This document shows positions 23,669 through 31,796 of a DNA stretch of 64,000 nt, one piece after another (the stretch's first letter is position 1; each line of letters opens with the position of its first letter). This DNA is from Amycolatopsis bartoniae (lineage in GTDB: Bacteria > Actinomycetota > Actinomycetes > Mycobacteriales > Pseudonocardiaceae). A program made the position numbers and the translations under genes. The notes under the pieces are model-generated. The model worked only from the letters and a program-made list of their open reading frames with translations, searched no databases and had not been told where the DNA came from. The stretch spans positions 434,001-498,000 of the forward strand of contig NZ_JACHWH010000001.1 of NCBI RefSeq assembly GCF_014191255.1. The letters run 5' to 3'.

Positions 23669-25072
23669 TCCATGGACAGGACAGCGCTGACAGCGGATGT
23701 GTTCGGCGGCCGGATGCCCGCCCGGGCCGGTGACCTCGTGGTCGAGTCACACGGAATCACGCCGGTGCCGGTCCGTAATCGGTTCGGTCGCCCCGTGCGA
23801 CTGCTCACGGTGTTCTTCGCCCCCAACCTCACCATGACCGCGGTGTTCTCCGGGACGCTCGGTGCGGCACTCGGGCTCGGCTTCGGGACAGGGCTGGTTG
23901 CGTTACTCGTCGGCACCGTCCTCGGGGCGCTCCCCGTCGCGTACCTGGCGACCTGGGGTCCGATGACCGGTACCGCGCAACTTCCGCTCGCGCGGCTGCC
24001 GTTCCGCAAGACCGTCGTCCTGCCGGGGCTCGTGCAGTGGTTCAACTCGATCGCCTGGGACGCGCTCGTCGGGTTGTTCGGCGGAGATGCGCTCTCGCAG
24101 CTGCTGGGCATACCGTTCTGGCTGGCCGTGGCGATCGTGCTGCTTCTGCAGTGCGCGGTCGGGGTGCTGGGCTACGAGGTGATTCACCGCGTGCAGGCGG
24201 TGATGACGGCGGTCATCGCGGTGTTCTTCGTCGTTCTCACGGTGAAGCTGCTCGGCGGGCACACCGTGGCCATGAGCGACACCGTCTCCGGAGGGGACCT
24301 CGTCGGTGCATTCCTGTCGTTCAGCACGATCGCGTTGAGCCTGGCCATCTCCTGGGCGAGCTATGCGTCGGATTTCAGCCGGTACCTGCCGCCGACCACC
24401 TCTCGGCCACGGGCGTTCGTCTACACCCTGCTCGGGGTCACACTGTCGTTCGCCTGGGGCGAGGCCCTGGGGCTGGCGGCCGGGCAGACCCTGACCGACC
24501 AGACGACCGCGGGCATCAGCTCGTTGCTCGGCGGTGGTGTGCTCGGCGGGATCGCACTGCTGGTCATCGCGCTGACGGCGGTGTCCTCGAACGCGATGAA
24601 CGACTACAGCGGTTCGCTCGCGTTGCAGACAGTGGGCGTCCGGCTGCGGCGACCGGTTTCGGCTGTGGTCGTCACGGTGATCGCGTTCGCGCTGATCCTG
24701 TGGATGCACAGTGGCGACCTGGCTTCGAAGTTCGAGGACGTGCTGCTGGTGATCGGGTACTGGATTCCGCCGTTCGTCGGGGTCGTGGCGATCGATTGGT
24801 GGAGCCGCACTCGTCGCGGTCGGCGTTTCGACGTGCTCGCCGACGCGGCCGAGCCCCAGGCGGGGTGGCCGGCGCTGGTGGCGTTCCTGGTCGGATGCGC
24901 CGCCGCGGTGCCGTTCATGAACACGAGCGTCTTCACCGGCCCGGTCGCGGCGGCGGCCCACGGGGCGGACCTCGCGTACTACGTGGGACTGGTCGCGTCA
25001 GGTGTCGTCTACGCGGTGTTGCGCGCGCTCGTGCCGTCGGCGCGGTTGGCGGGGGCACGAGCCAGGACGTGA
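23666..25072 (+). CDS. NCS1-family permease (cytosine/purine type)
   Basis: A membrane protein of 468 residues with about twelve hydrophobic segments from residue 43 to the C-terminus. The TVFFAPNLTMTAVFSGTLG entry, GPMTGTAQLPLARLPF loop, SWASYASDFSRYLP in the middle, and SNAMNDYSGSLALQTVGVRL are characteristic of nucleobase:cation symporter-1 proteins (codB-like). Substrate is probably a nucleobase or related heterocycle, but this is not readable. ATG 23666 is chosen by frame; ATG 23672 is an alternative. The gene is divergent from bisC, and the pair is enclosed by histidine kinase fragments, so both may have moved or inverted as a unit. Confidence 0.87.
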   Translation: MSMDRTALTADVFGGRMPARAGDLVVESHGITPVPVRNRFGRPVRLLTVFFAPNLTMTAVFSGTLGAALGLGFGTGLVALLVGTVLGALPVAYLATWGPMTGTAQLPLARLPFRKTVVLPGLVQWFNSIAWDALVGLFGGDALSQLLGIPFWLAVAIVLLLQCAVGVLGYEVIHRVQAVMTAVIAVFFVVLTVKLLGGHTVAMSDTVSGGDLVGAFLSFSTIALSLAISWASYASDFSRYLPPTTSRPRAFVYTLLGVTLSFAWGEALGLAAGQTLTDQTTAGISSLLGGGVLGGIALLVIALTAVSSNAMNDYSGSLALQTVGVRLRRPVSAVVVTVIAFALILWMHSGDLASKFEDVLLVIGYWIPPFVGVVAIDWWSRTRRGRRFDVLADAAEPQAGWPALVAFLVGCAAAVPFMNTSVFTGPVAAAAHGADLAYYVGLVASGVVYAVLRALVPSARLAGARART

Positions 25073-25336
25073 CCGTGCGGCCCCGGTGCGCAAGCCAGGC
25101 CGAGACCCGGCTCGGTGGACCCGGCTCAGAGGGCTCGGCGGCAACCGAGCTTGACGAAAGATCCCAAACCCAGGTGTGCGAGTGAGCTTGCCCGGCCCGG
25201 ACGCTCGATAGACGACGGGCTCAGCGGCCAACCCCAGCCTCGGGGGCAACCGGGCTCGGCTAACCGGAGGCCCGACAGACCACCAGTCTCAGCGCCCAAT
25301 TAGGGCCACCGCCCAACCCCGCGTCCAGCATCCAGC
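25073..25336. other. Intergenic stretch without a supportable gene
   Basis: Open frames here are short, Pro/Arg-rich and overlap one another on both strands. I see no ribosome-binding site with a protein-like frame, no tRNA and no strong stem-loop. It leads into the inverted repeat and the kinase ATPase remnant. Confidence 0.5.
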
Positions 25337-25354
25337 CCGCACCCACCGCCCCAC
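25337..25354. repeat. Right copy of the 18-bp inverted repeat
   Basis: CCGCACCCACCGCCCCAC is the exact complement of 20259-20276, 5.06 kb away. It lies immediately before the in-frame start of the HATPase remnant. Confidence 0.6.
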
Positions 25355-25356
25355 TC

Positions 25357-25620
25357 GGGCGCACCGCCGCCCCTTCGGCTGAGCTGGTGCAAGTCGGGGT
25401 GCACCGCAGCGCTGATGAGCTGGTGGTGCTTGTGACGGACCACGGCGACGGACCGCCTGGTCGCTTGCGCTTCGGACGGCGAAGGTCCGGGGAACGGGGC
25501 TTGCCGGACTCACAGCACGTGTTGAGGCGCTGGGGGCGGAAGCTGGGAGTCCGCAACAGGGTGGGCATCGCGGCATGGATGTGGGAGGTCGGCGAGAAAG
25601 GAAGAGAAACGGGTCAGTAA
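25357..25620 (+). pseudogene. Decayed HATPase domain of a histidine kinase
   Basis: The frame reads GRTAAPSAELVQVGVHRSAD then ELVVLVTDHGDGPPGRL, like the end of the N box (normally RHAPGA) and the G1 box (VTDDGPG) of HisKA_3 kinases. It continues GERGLPDSQHVLRRWGRKLG then VRNRVG, a degenerate form of the G2 region (GLxGLxERVxALGGxLEVxNR). The usual GGGF is lost and the frame runs out in charged residues. Orientation is opposite to the kinase N-terminal remnant at 20163-20998, which lacks exactly this domain. Confidence 0.6.
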
Positions 25621-25706
25621 CCAACCGCGGTGGACGGAGCGCGTAGTTACTCTCTGCGTGAAACGGACGGAGTCGCATCACCCGATAGAGTTGTTCTTCA
25701 GTCTGG

Positions 25707-25733
25707 ATGGTGAAACCGAGAGTCTTTCACCAT
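25707..25733. promoter_or_regulatory. Inverted repeat ATGGTGAAA-N9-TTTCACCAT
   Basis: Perfect 9-bp arms at 25707-25715 and 25725-25733, AT-rich for this genome, 120 bases before the anchored protein gene. It may be an operator or, read either way, a weak terminator without a U-tract. Confidence 0.4.
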
Positions 25734-25853
25734 CGGTCCAGGCATTGCGCTGGTAGCTTCGGGCGCGCCTTGAGTGAGTAGGACTGCGGTCGAGTGACGG
25801 TCGGGCTCGCGACAAGGTGTCGAAGCAGTCGGATGGTGGCCCTGGAGGATTTG

Positions 25854-26489
25854 ATGGCGCACGCGGATCTGCGCAGCAGGCCCGGTGACATCGTGACGGC
25901 GATTCAGCGGGCCGACCGCACCGGCATCGTCGCCGCCAGTGCGCCGCCCGCGACCGAGGAACCGAAGCCGGTGGAGTCCACACCGTCGGTGCTGGTCACC
26001 GATTCTCAGCCACAACGGCCGGCAGCCCGGCGCCGGCACCTCGTCTTCACCTGTGCAGCCGCCCTGTTCCTGGTAGTCGGCTGGATCGGTGGCGGGACGT
26101 TCGGGCACCACGAGCCCGAACAGGCTCCCGCGTTGGCCGTGGGCGCGGTCTCCGACCAGGGACAGGGCGGCACCAAGCCTGCGCCGCCGCCGGTGACCAC
26201 CCCGCAGCCCGTCACTCCAGCGGCGCCGACTTCCACCGCGCCGACCGAACGCAAGAAGCAGGTGGTTCCCAGCACCAAGCGGACCACCAGGACCACTGAG
26301 AAGACCACCGCGGCCAGTTCGACGGGTGCGGGGCGTGCTGACACCGCGGGCGGCGGCTCGGCTTCGAACCAGAGCCCGATGGGCACCATGGCCGAAGAGC
26401 TCGAGCAGATCCTGGGGCCGTGGCAGGCGCCGTGGGATGCCGGGCAGGTCTACCGCAGCAACCGCGACTTCGGCCTCGTCGGGCGTTGA
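25854..26489 (+). CDS. Anchored Thr/Pro-rich protein of unknown function
   Basis: A 211-residue protein starting at ATG 25854 with GGAGG six bases upstream. An N-terminal 65 residues of soluble, charged sequence precede one transmembrane helix (about residues 64-82, LVFTCAAALFLVVGWIGGG). Outside follow a Pro/Thr/Lys-rich linker (about 100-165) and a short C-terminal module (MAEELEQILGPWQAPWDAGQ) rich in Trp. Type II-like topology and a wall-spanning linker suggest a cell-envelope role. No family recognised. The gene has no close partner. Confidence 0.7.
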   Translation: MAHADLRSRPGDIVTAIQRADRTGIVAASAPPATEEPKPVESTPSVLVTDSQPQRPAARRRHLVFTCAAALFLVVGWIGGGTFGHHEPEQAPALAVGAVSDQGQGGTKPAPPPVTTPQPVTPAAPTSTAPTERKKQVVPSTKRTTRTTEKTTAASSTGAGRADTAGGGSASNQSPMGTMAEELEQILGPWQAPWDAGQVYRSNRDFGLVGR

Positions 26490-26636
26490 GCGTCAGTACT
26501 TGCGGGGTGTGATCAGCGTTCAGCACCCGTGGGCGTTCAAGCACTCGTGGATGGTGAGCGTTCAGGCAATGGCGGGTGGTGAGCGTTCAAGCACCCGTGG
26601 GTGGTGAGGGGTCAGCACTCGCGGGGTGGTCAGCGG
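26487..26636 (+). repeat. Six imperfect tandem repeats of about 25 bases
   Basis: Units follow the pattern GAGCGTTCAAGCACCCGTGG plus GTGGT, beginning near 26487, 26513, 26534, 26557, 26581 and 26606, with substitutions and small length changes. They overlap the stop codon of the preceding gene. Unlike CRISPR there are no unique spacers of constant size. Nothing else of note lies in the 307-base gap. Confidence 0.6.
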
Positions 26637-26796
26637 TGTTCCGAACGAGGGATGCGTGGGGCGTAGTCCGCTCCGGATTGCCGCTCGGCGGTGAGTCCGA
26701 AGTTCGGGCTACGCGACACCGTCGGTAGGGGAGACTCCGGGGGCGCGATCCGGGGGTGCAGGAACCCTGCCGAAAGCCCGAGGGAACGGTCAAAGC

Positions 26797-27498
26797 TCAG
26801 GACTTGAGGGAGCCGACTGCCCAGGCGATCACGAGCAGCGCGATCACGAGTGAGATGGCCGACTGCAGCATCATGGTCATCTTCGCCCAAGGACGGAGCG
26901 GCATGACGTCCGTGGGGCTGAAGGCCGTCGAGTTGGTGAAGGACAGGTAGAGGTAGTCAGGGTAGGTGGGGCGCCAGTTCCTGCTCGTGAACTCCGGCGA
27001 CGTCATCTGCGGGAACAGGAAGTCCGGGAACCGCGAGTCGCCGGTGGCTCGTCGGCCTGGGCCGCCTCGGTCGAACTCCCAGTACCAGAGTGAGAAGGCG
27101 ACGATGTTGCTCCAGTAGACGATGCCCGCGCTCGCGAGCACCGAGCCGGGGCGATCGGCGATCGAACCGCCGATGATGCCGTCCACCAACTGAACAGCGG
27201 ACGCGGCGTTGGCCACGCTCACGACCGCCACGATGCACAGCGCGATGGTGCGATCCAACGGCGAGCGCTTGCTGACCCGCCCGGGATTGACGATGAGCAG
27301 CGCGATCACGAGCAGTCCCGTGACCGCCGGCAACAGCCACCAGGGACGGATCACCAGCTCGTTGGGCAACAGCAGCTGGAGCGCGACCGTGGCCACGACA
27401 ACCGCCACCGCCCGCCAGCGGTGCTCGCCCTTCGTCGGGGCGCGCCACTGCGGCATCGACCCCTCGTTCGGCTCCATCGGACTGACCATAAGGGCCAC
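26797..27498 (-). CDS. DUF1345-like membrane protein
   Basis: A 233-residue integral membrane protein with about five helices: paired segments near residues 29-46 and 53-70, two around 84-105 and 120-140, and one at the C-terminus. The penultimate stretch PDYLYLSFTNSTAFSPTDVMPLRPWAK resembles the conserved loop of DUF1345 proteins, which itself looks like a degenerate pore loop of two-helix potassium channels; no TVGYG filter is present. The start is uncertain (GTG 27498, ATG 27489 or ATG 27477), all with weak ribosome-binding sites. Role unknown. Confidence 0.65.
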   Translation of the reverse strand: MALMVSPMEPNEGSMPQWRAPTKGEHRWRAVAVVVATVALQLLLPNELVIRPWWLLPAVTGLLVIALLIVNPGRVSKRSPLDRTIALCIVAVVSVANAASAVQLVDGIIGGSIADRPGSVLASAGIVYWSNIVAFSLWYWEFDRGGPGRRATGDSRFPDFLFPQMTSPEFTSRNWRPTYPDYLYLSFTNSTAFSPTDVMPLRPWAKMTMMLQSAISLVIALLVIAWAVGSLKS

Positions 27499-27531
27499 GA
27501 CCCTCAGCGGAGCCGCGACCTGCCGGGCAGG

Positions 27532-27936
27532 TCAGACGTTCGTGATCTCGTCGATGAACGCGTCGACGTCGAAGTGCTCGCTCTCGGCGCCGATGGGCAC
27601 GACCTCGGACGCGGCGTCCAGGAACCGCTCGACGTCCTCGCGCTCCATTTCCACCAGAGCGTAACCATCCGGTGACTCGATCTCGAGGATCAGCAGGTCG
27701 TCGTCGTTCGCCAGGTCCGGGCGCACCCGCACGTCGCCCAGGCCGCTCGGCTCGGACAAGCCCTGCACGAGCAGGTCACGGGCGAACGTCCACTCCACCC
27801 AGCGACCCCGCTCGGTGCGGAACGCGATGTTGACGGCGAACGGCTCATCGCCCACATAGGACAGTCGAGACAGGACGGGGGCGGGCGAGCCGTTCAGGGT
27901 GACGAACTGGCTCTGGTTGACGGCTTCGGTGCTCAC
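27532..27936 (-). CDS. SsgA-family sporulation/cell division regulator (SALP)
   Basis: A 134-residue cytosolic protein. VLSRLSYVGDEPFAVNIAF, WVEWTFARDLLVQGL and the terminal FLDAASEVVPIG region match SsgA-like proteins, which in sporulating actinomycetes position division sites and recruit FtsZ (through SsgB). The family is nearly restricted to morphologically complex actinobacteria, and this is one of the better lineage markers in the window. I cannot tell which paralogue it is. GTG 27936 has GGAG eight bases upstream. Confidence 0.9.
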   Translation of the reverse strand: MSTEAVNQSQFVTLNGSPAPVLSRLSYVGDEPFAVNIAFRTERGRWVEWTFARDLLVQGLSEPSGLGDVRVRPDLANDDDLLILEIESPDGYALVEMEREDVERFLDAASEVVPIGAESEHFDVDAFIDEITNV

Positions 27937-28090
27937 GTGCCACTCCTCACGAGTCGTGGCCCGCGCCGGTGGCGCGAACCGTTCGGACAGACGTGAGATG
28001 GTGGCGAGGGCCGAAAATGATGCGTCTTGAAAGACTTTCACGCGATCCGGTGCAATCGACCGTAACGTGTAACACGTCGGGAATTAATGA

Positions 28091-28567
28091 TCAGCCGCCG
28101 TTCAGGGGAACCGTCAGGCCGACCTTCACCCGATCCATCACGACGCTGGTGGTGAAGTGCCGGACCTCGCCGTTGTCGAAGAACGCGCGCCTGGTGAACG
28201 CCTCGAACTCCGCCATGTCCCGGCACATGACCACCAGCACGAAGTCCGCCGAGCCCGTGACGTAGTAGCACTGCTGCACCGCCGGATCGGCCTGCACCTG
28301 CTTGCGGAACGCGTCGAGCACCTCGATCCGCTCGCGCTCCATCTCGACGTCGACGATGAACGTCATGTCCACGCCGACCGCCCGCGGCTCGATGACCGCC
28401 ACCTCGCCGGCAATCACCCCCGTCTCCCTCAGTCGTTTGATCCGCCGCTGCACGGCCGCGGCCGACAGACCGACCTGCGCGCCGATCGACTCGGCGATCG
28501 TGCGCGAGTCAACTTGCAATCTGCTGAGAATGGCTTGGTCGAGGGGATCGAGTTCGGCGACGGGCAC
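28091..28567 (-). CDS. Lrp/AsnC family transcriptional regulator
   Basis: A 158-residue regulator. The N-terminal helix-turn-helix (LDPLDQAILSRLQVDSRTIAE with SAAAVQRRIKRLRETGVI) is followed by the ligand-binding RAM/ACT-like domain (AVGVDMTFIVDVEM ... AVQQCYYVTGSADFVLVVMCRD) typical of amino acid-responsive Lrp proteins. It begins at a GTG (28567). The upstream neighbour is a decayed gene and the downstream one is ssgA-like, so the target operon may have been lost, or it may be a global or self-regulator. Confidence 0.9.
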   Translation of the reverse strand: MPVAELDPLDQAILSRLQVDSRTIAESIGAQVGLSAAAVQRRIKRLRETGVIAGEVAVIEPRAVGVDMTFIVDVEMERERIEVLDAFRKQVQADPAVQQCYYVTGSADFVLVVMCRDMAEFEAFTRRAFFDNGEVRHFTTSVVMDRVKVGLTVPLNGG

Positions 28568-28657
28568 CTTCGCATCGTAGCCACAAAGTGCAGATCAGAA
28601 GACTGATTGCGCAAGTTCGGAGAAGCACACCCGACCGACCGCACCCGGCGTGGCGAA

Positions 28658-28916
28658 CTACAACAGCAGCCTGCCTGAGCTCTCCAGCGCGGCCCTGTCC
28701 TTTGTGGAGACGCGTTGGAAGGGCACGATCTCCAGGTTCGTCTCGGCTCCCCACCGGTGAAAGTTCCGCGCGGCGTGGCGAGAGCAGTCGGCTGAGGTCC
28801 GGGTACCGCTTGGCGAGCAGCTTGCCCAGTTCGCTTCCGGTGCACGGCCGTTCTGCGAGCAACTCCCGGGCCCGAGTCGCGAGCCGGGAAGGGGTCAGCT
28901 CTGCGAAGCGCCGGCG
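28658..28916 (-). pseudogene. Remnant of a winged-helix (HTH_42, YcaQ-like) protein
   Basis: Two pieces in different frames lie in family order. At 28916-28764 the frame reads FAELTPSRLATRARELLAE then RPCTGSELGKLLAKRYPD, like the N-to-middle helix-turn-helix of winged-helix DNA-glycosylase-like proteins. At about 28746-28658 another frame reads NLEIVPFQRVSTKDRAALES then SGRLLL and a TAG, like the natural C-terminus of that family. The N-terminal part and the middle are missing. Otherwise the 558-base gap between the Lrp gene and the KAS III gene holds nothing I can support. Confidence 0.55.
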
Positions 28917-29125
28917 CGCGTGGGAGGAGCTCCGACAGGTTCGGATGACTTCAAGTGGTGATCCCCTCACCGATTGCAAGCACCTGCGCGACCGCCAGCG
29001 TAGACAGCCCCACCGACAGTTCCGGCCGTACCGTTTTCCGAGGTCGTAGTCCTTTCGGGCGCAGTGACAGTGACCTGGAACACAACTCACCGGTCTACCG
29101 AGGGGTAAGCCCTACAAGTGAGGGC

Positions 29126-30124
29126 ATGCAGAAGGCGCACTCCGCGGTTCTCGCCGGGCTCGGCGCCTGGCTGCCCCCGCGAGTGGTGGACAACCACGAA
29201 CTTTCGCGGCGACTGGACACCTCCGACGAGTGGATCCGTACCCGGACGGGTATCCGCGAGCGCCGCGTGGCCGATCCCGAGATGTCCACTGTGGACCTTG
29301 CCGTGCAGGCCGGCGCCAACGCCCTGCGGAGCGCGGGGTCCGACGTCGTGGACGCCCTCGTGCTGGCGACCTCCACGGCCGACCACCTGTGCCCGGCGAG
29401 CGCGCCGCAGGTGGCGTCGGGGCTGGGGCTGAACGGTGTCGCCGCGCTGGACGTGAACGCCGTGTGCAGCGGGTTCGTCTACGCGCTGGCGACGGCGGGT
29501 GGGCTGATCGCGGCGGGCGTGGCCGGGCGGGTGCTCGTCATCGGCGCCGACGTGTTCAGCCGAATGTGCGATCCGGACGACCGTTCGACCGTGCCGATCT
29601 TCGGTGACGGCGCGGGTGCGGTCGTGCTGCGGGCGGGCTCGGCCGACGAGCCGGGCGCGATCGGACCGTTCGACCTCCACAGCGACGGCGAGCTCGCGGA
29701 ACTGCTGATCGTGCCCGCCGGCGGTGCCCGGCAGCGCGAGTCGGCGGACCGGCACGACCACTTCCTGAGCATGCAGGGCACCGCGGTGTACCGGCACGCG
29801 TGCGCGCGGATGGCCGAGTCGGCGCGCACGGTGCTCGAGCGCGCGGGGCTCGACGTCAGTGAGGTGGACCGCTTCGTCGGGCACCAGGCGAACCTCCGCA
29901 TCCTGCACGCGACGGCGAAGCAGCTCGGGCTGCCGGAGGACCGGGTGGTGGCGAACATCGGGCACACCGGCAACACCAGCGCCGCGTCGATCCCGCTCGC
30001 CCTCGCGGATGCCTGCGAGGACGGCAGTCTCGTGCCGGGGCACCGGGTGCTGATGGCGGCCTTCGGGGCGGGGTTGACGTGGGGTTCGACGCTGCTCACG
30101 TGGCCGGATGTGAAACCGGGGTAG
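29126..30124 (+). CDS. 3-oxoacyl-ACP synthase III (KAS III, FabH family)
   Basis: A 332-residue condensing enzyme. The catalytic triad is complete: Cys114 (AVCSGF), His253 (GHQANLRI) and Asn283 (IGHTGNTS). The N-terminus LGAWLPPRVVDNHELSRRLDTSDEWIRTRTGIRERR is classical FabH. It condenses an acyl-CoA with malonyl-ACP to start fatty acid or secondary-metabolite chains. It is not in a fab operon, and divergence of the substrate loop would be needed to judge whether it serves primary lipid synthesis or a specialised pathway. ATG 29126 has GAGGG upstream; an upstream in-frame extension reaches into the pseudogene and was discarded. Confidence 0.9.
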   Translation: MQKAHSAVLAGLGAWLPPRVVDNHELSRRLDTSDEWIRTRTGIRERRVADPEMSTVDLAVQAGANALRSAGSDVVDALVLATSTADHLCPASAPQVASGLGLNGVAALDVNAVCSGFVYALATAGGLIAAGVAGRVLVIGADVFSRMCDPDDRSTVPIFGDGAGAVVLRAGSADEPGAIGPFDLHSDGELAELLIVPAGGARQRESADRHDHFLSMQGTAVYRHACARMAESARTVLERAGLDVSEVDRFVGHQANLRILHATAKQLGLPEDRVVANIGHTGNTSAASIPLALADACEDGSLVPGHRVLMAAFGAGLTWGSTLLTWPDVKPG

Positions 30125-30301
30125 TGCCTCGGTGGAGCCGGGTGCCTTCGCGAAGCCGGTGGGGTTGCGGGGAGACCGGGTGCCCGCCGTTGCCGGGGCT
30201 TGGGGTGGTCGATCGGGCGTTGTGAGACCGGACTGACCACGGCGGCGGCGAGGGCGCTGCAGCACCGAAGCGACCGCCAGCGGCGAGGGCAACGAAAACC
30301 C

Positions 30302-31783
30302 TCAAGCCGTCCACGTGGTGGTCGGGGCTTGGCGGCCTCTCAGCTCTATCGTGCGGTGTCGCGTCCAGTGTTCCTGCTCTCCTGCGGACGCCGACGTCAC
30401 CACGGCTTCGCTCGCCAGGATTCGGCCCGGCACCTTCTTCGCGTGTTCCGTCAAGCGGGCCGCTTCGTTGACCGCGTCGCCGATCACCGTGTACTCCAGG
30501 CGGCTTCGGGCGCCCAGCTGGCCCGCGAACACCAGGCCGCACGCGACCCCGATGCCCAGGTCCAGCTCGCCCGCCTCCAGGACCTCGTCCCGGATCGCCC
30601 GTGCCGCCGACAGCGCCACCGTCTCCGGGTGCGCCAGGCGGGTCGGGGCGCCGAACACGCACAGCGCCGCATCGCCCTGGAACTTGTTCACCAGGCCGCC
30701 TCTCGCGTCCACCGCGGAGACCACGCTGGCGAACAACCGGTTCAGCTTGCGGACGATCTCCTCCGGCGACGTCCGGTACGCCAGCGCCGTCGAGTCCACC
30801 ACGTCCACGAACAACGCCGTCACCTCGCGCACGTCCCCCGACAGCGAGATCCCGTGCTCCAACGCGTGCCGCGCCACGTCGTCGCCCACGTGCCTGCCGA
30901 ACAGGTCCCGCATGCGGTCCCGCTCCCGCAATCCGGCGACCATGCTGTTCACCGAGACCTGCAACTGCCCGATCTCGCTCGCGTCGTCGACCTGCACCTC
31001 GACGTCCCGCCGCCCCCGCGCCACCATCTCCAGTGCCACCCGCAACCGCCGCAACGGGGCCGCCACCGCCCGCGCCAGCAGACCCGTCCCCACCGCGCCC
31101 GTCAGCAGCCCGACGATCGCCAGCATGATCAGGCTTGCCTTGTCGTTCGCGTGCCCCAGATCCGGCGGCGCCGTCAGGATCAGCACACCCAGCAGCGGCA
31201 CACCACTCGCCACGGCCCACGTCAGCACCAGCCGCCACAACACGGTCACCGACGTGATCTGGTCCGGCGGCGTCACCTCCAGCGCGACCGTCAGGATCGG
31301 CCGCGCCACCCACTCCGCGGCCAGGTACACCAACCCGACCGTGAGCAGCCCACCCGCCCCGATCGCCACCGTGACGCCGTATGCGTACATCCAGGTCGCT
31401 AACAGCGCGGCCATCCCGCCCAGCAGCAGCGTCCCGCCCAGCCACAACGCGCCGCTGATCAGCGCCAGGTGCAAGGGCAGACGCAACGCCCGCTTGGCCT
31501 CCTCCGGCGTCGGGCGGCGGCCTTCGGCGAACCACAGCGCCGTGCGCCGGTGCAGGAACGCCGTCCACAGCGAACCGACGACCACCGCCACCGCCACGTA
31601 ACCCGCGGCGAGCAGCACGAACGTCAGGTTGTGCGCCCCCATGTCGGCGGGCAGCCCTTGCAGCACGAGCAGCAGCGCGACCGCCGCCGCGCCGCACACG
31701 CTCGACCCGACGCCGAGGACCACGAAACCGAGCGCCGTGCGCAGCGCGACGCGCAGCCGCGTGAATCGGGTGAGCCGGAGCAC
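30302..31783 (-). CDS. Class III adenylate/guanylate cyclase with HAMP domain
   Basis: A 493-residue membrane signalling enzyme. Six hydrophobic segments span residues about 18-240, followed by a HAMP linker (AVAAPLRRLRVALEMVARGRRDV) and the cyclase domain. Metal Asp (LFVDVVDST), purine-specifying Lys in NKFQGDA, the second Asp in YTVIGDAVNEAARL, and the Asn-x3-Arg transition-state pair are all present, so the domain should be active as a homodimer and make cAMP. Architecture matches mycobacterial Rv3645-type cyclases. The 178 bases before the KAS III stop are non-coding. No partner gene is obvious. Confidence 0.9.
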   Translation of the reverse strand: MLRLTRFTRLRVALRTALGFVVLGVGSSVCGAAAVALLLVLQGLPADMGAHNLTFVLLAAGYVAVAVVVGSLWTAFLHRRTALWFAEGRRPTPEEAKRALRLPLHLALISGALWLGGTLLLGGMAALLATWMYAYGVTVAIGAGGLLTVGLVYLAAEWVARPILTVALEVTPPDQITSVTVLWRLVLTWAVASGVPLLGVLILTAPPDLGHANDKASLIMLAIVGLLTGAVGTGLLARAVAAPLRRLRVALEMVARGRRDVEVQVDDASEIGQLQVSVNSMVAGLRERDRMRDLFGRHVGDDVARHALEHGISLSGDVREVTALFVDVVDSTALAYRTSPEEIVRKLNRLFASVVSAVDARGGLVNKFQGDAALCVFGAPTRLAHPETVALSAARAIRDEVLEAGELDLGIGVACGLVFAGQLGARSRLEYTVIGDAVNEAARLTEHAKKVPGRILASEAVVTSASAGEQEHWTRHRTIELRGRQAPTTTWTA

Positions 31784-31796
31784 TGCGTGATCGTAT

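Noticed and set aside
26487-26636. CRISPR array
   Set aside because: Repeats are imperfect, contiguous and have no unique equal-length spacers; no cas gene is nearby.
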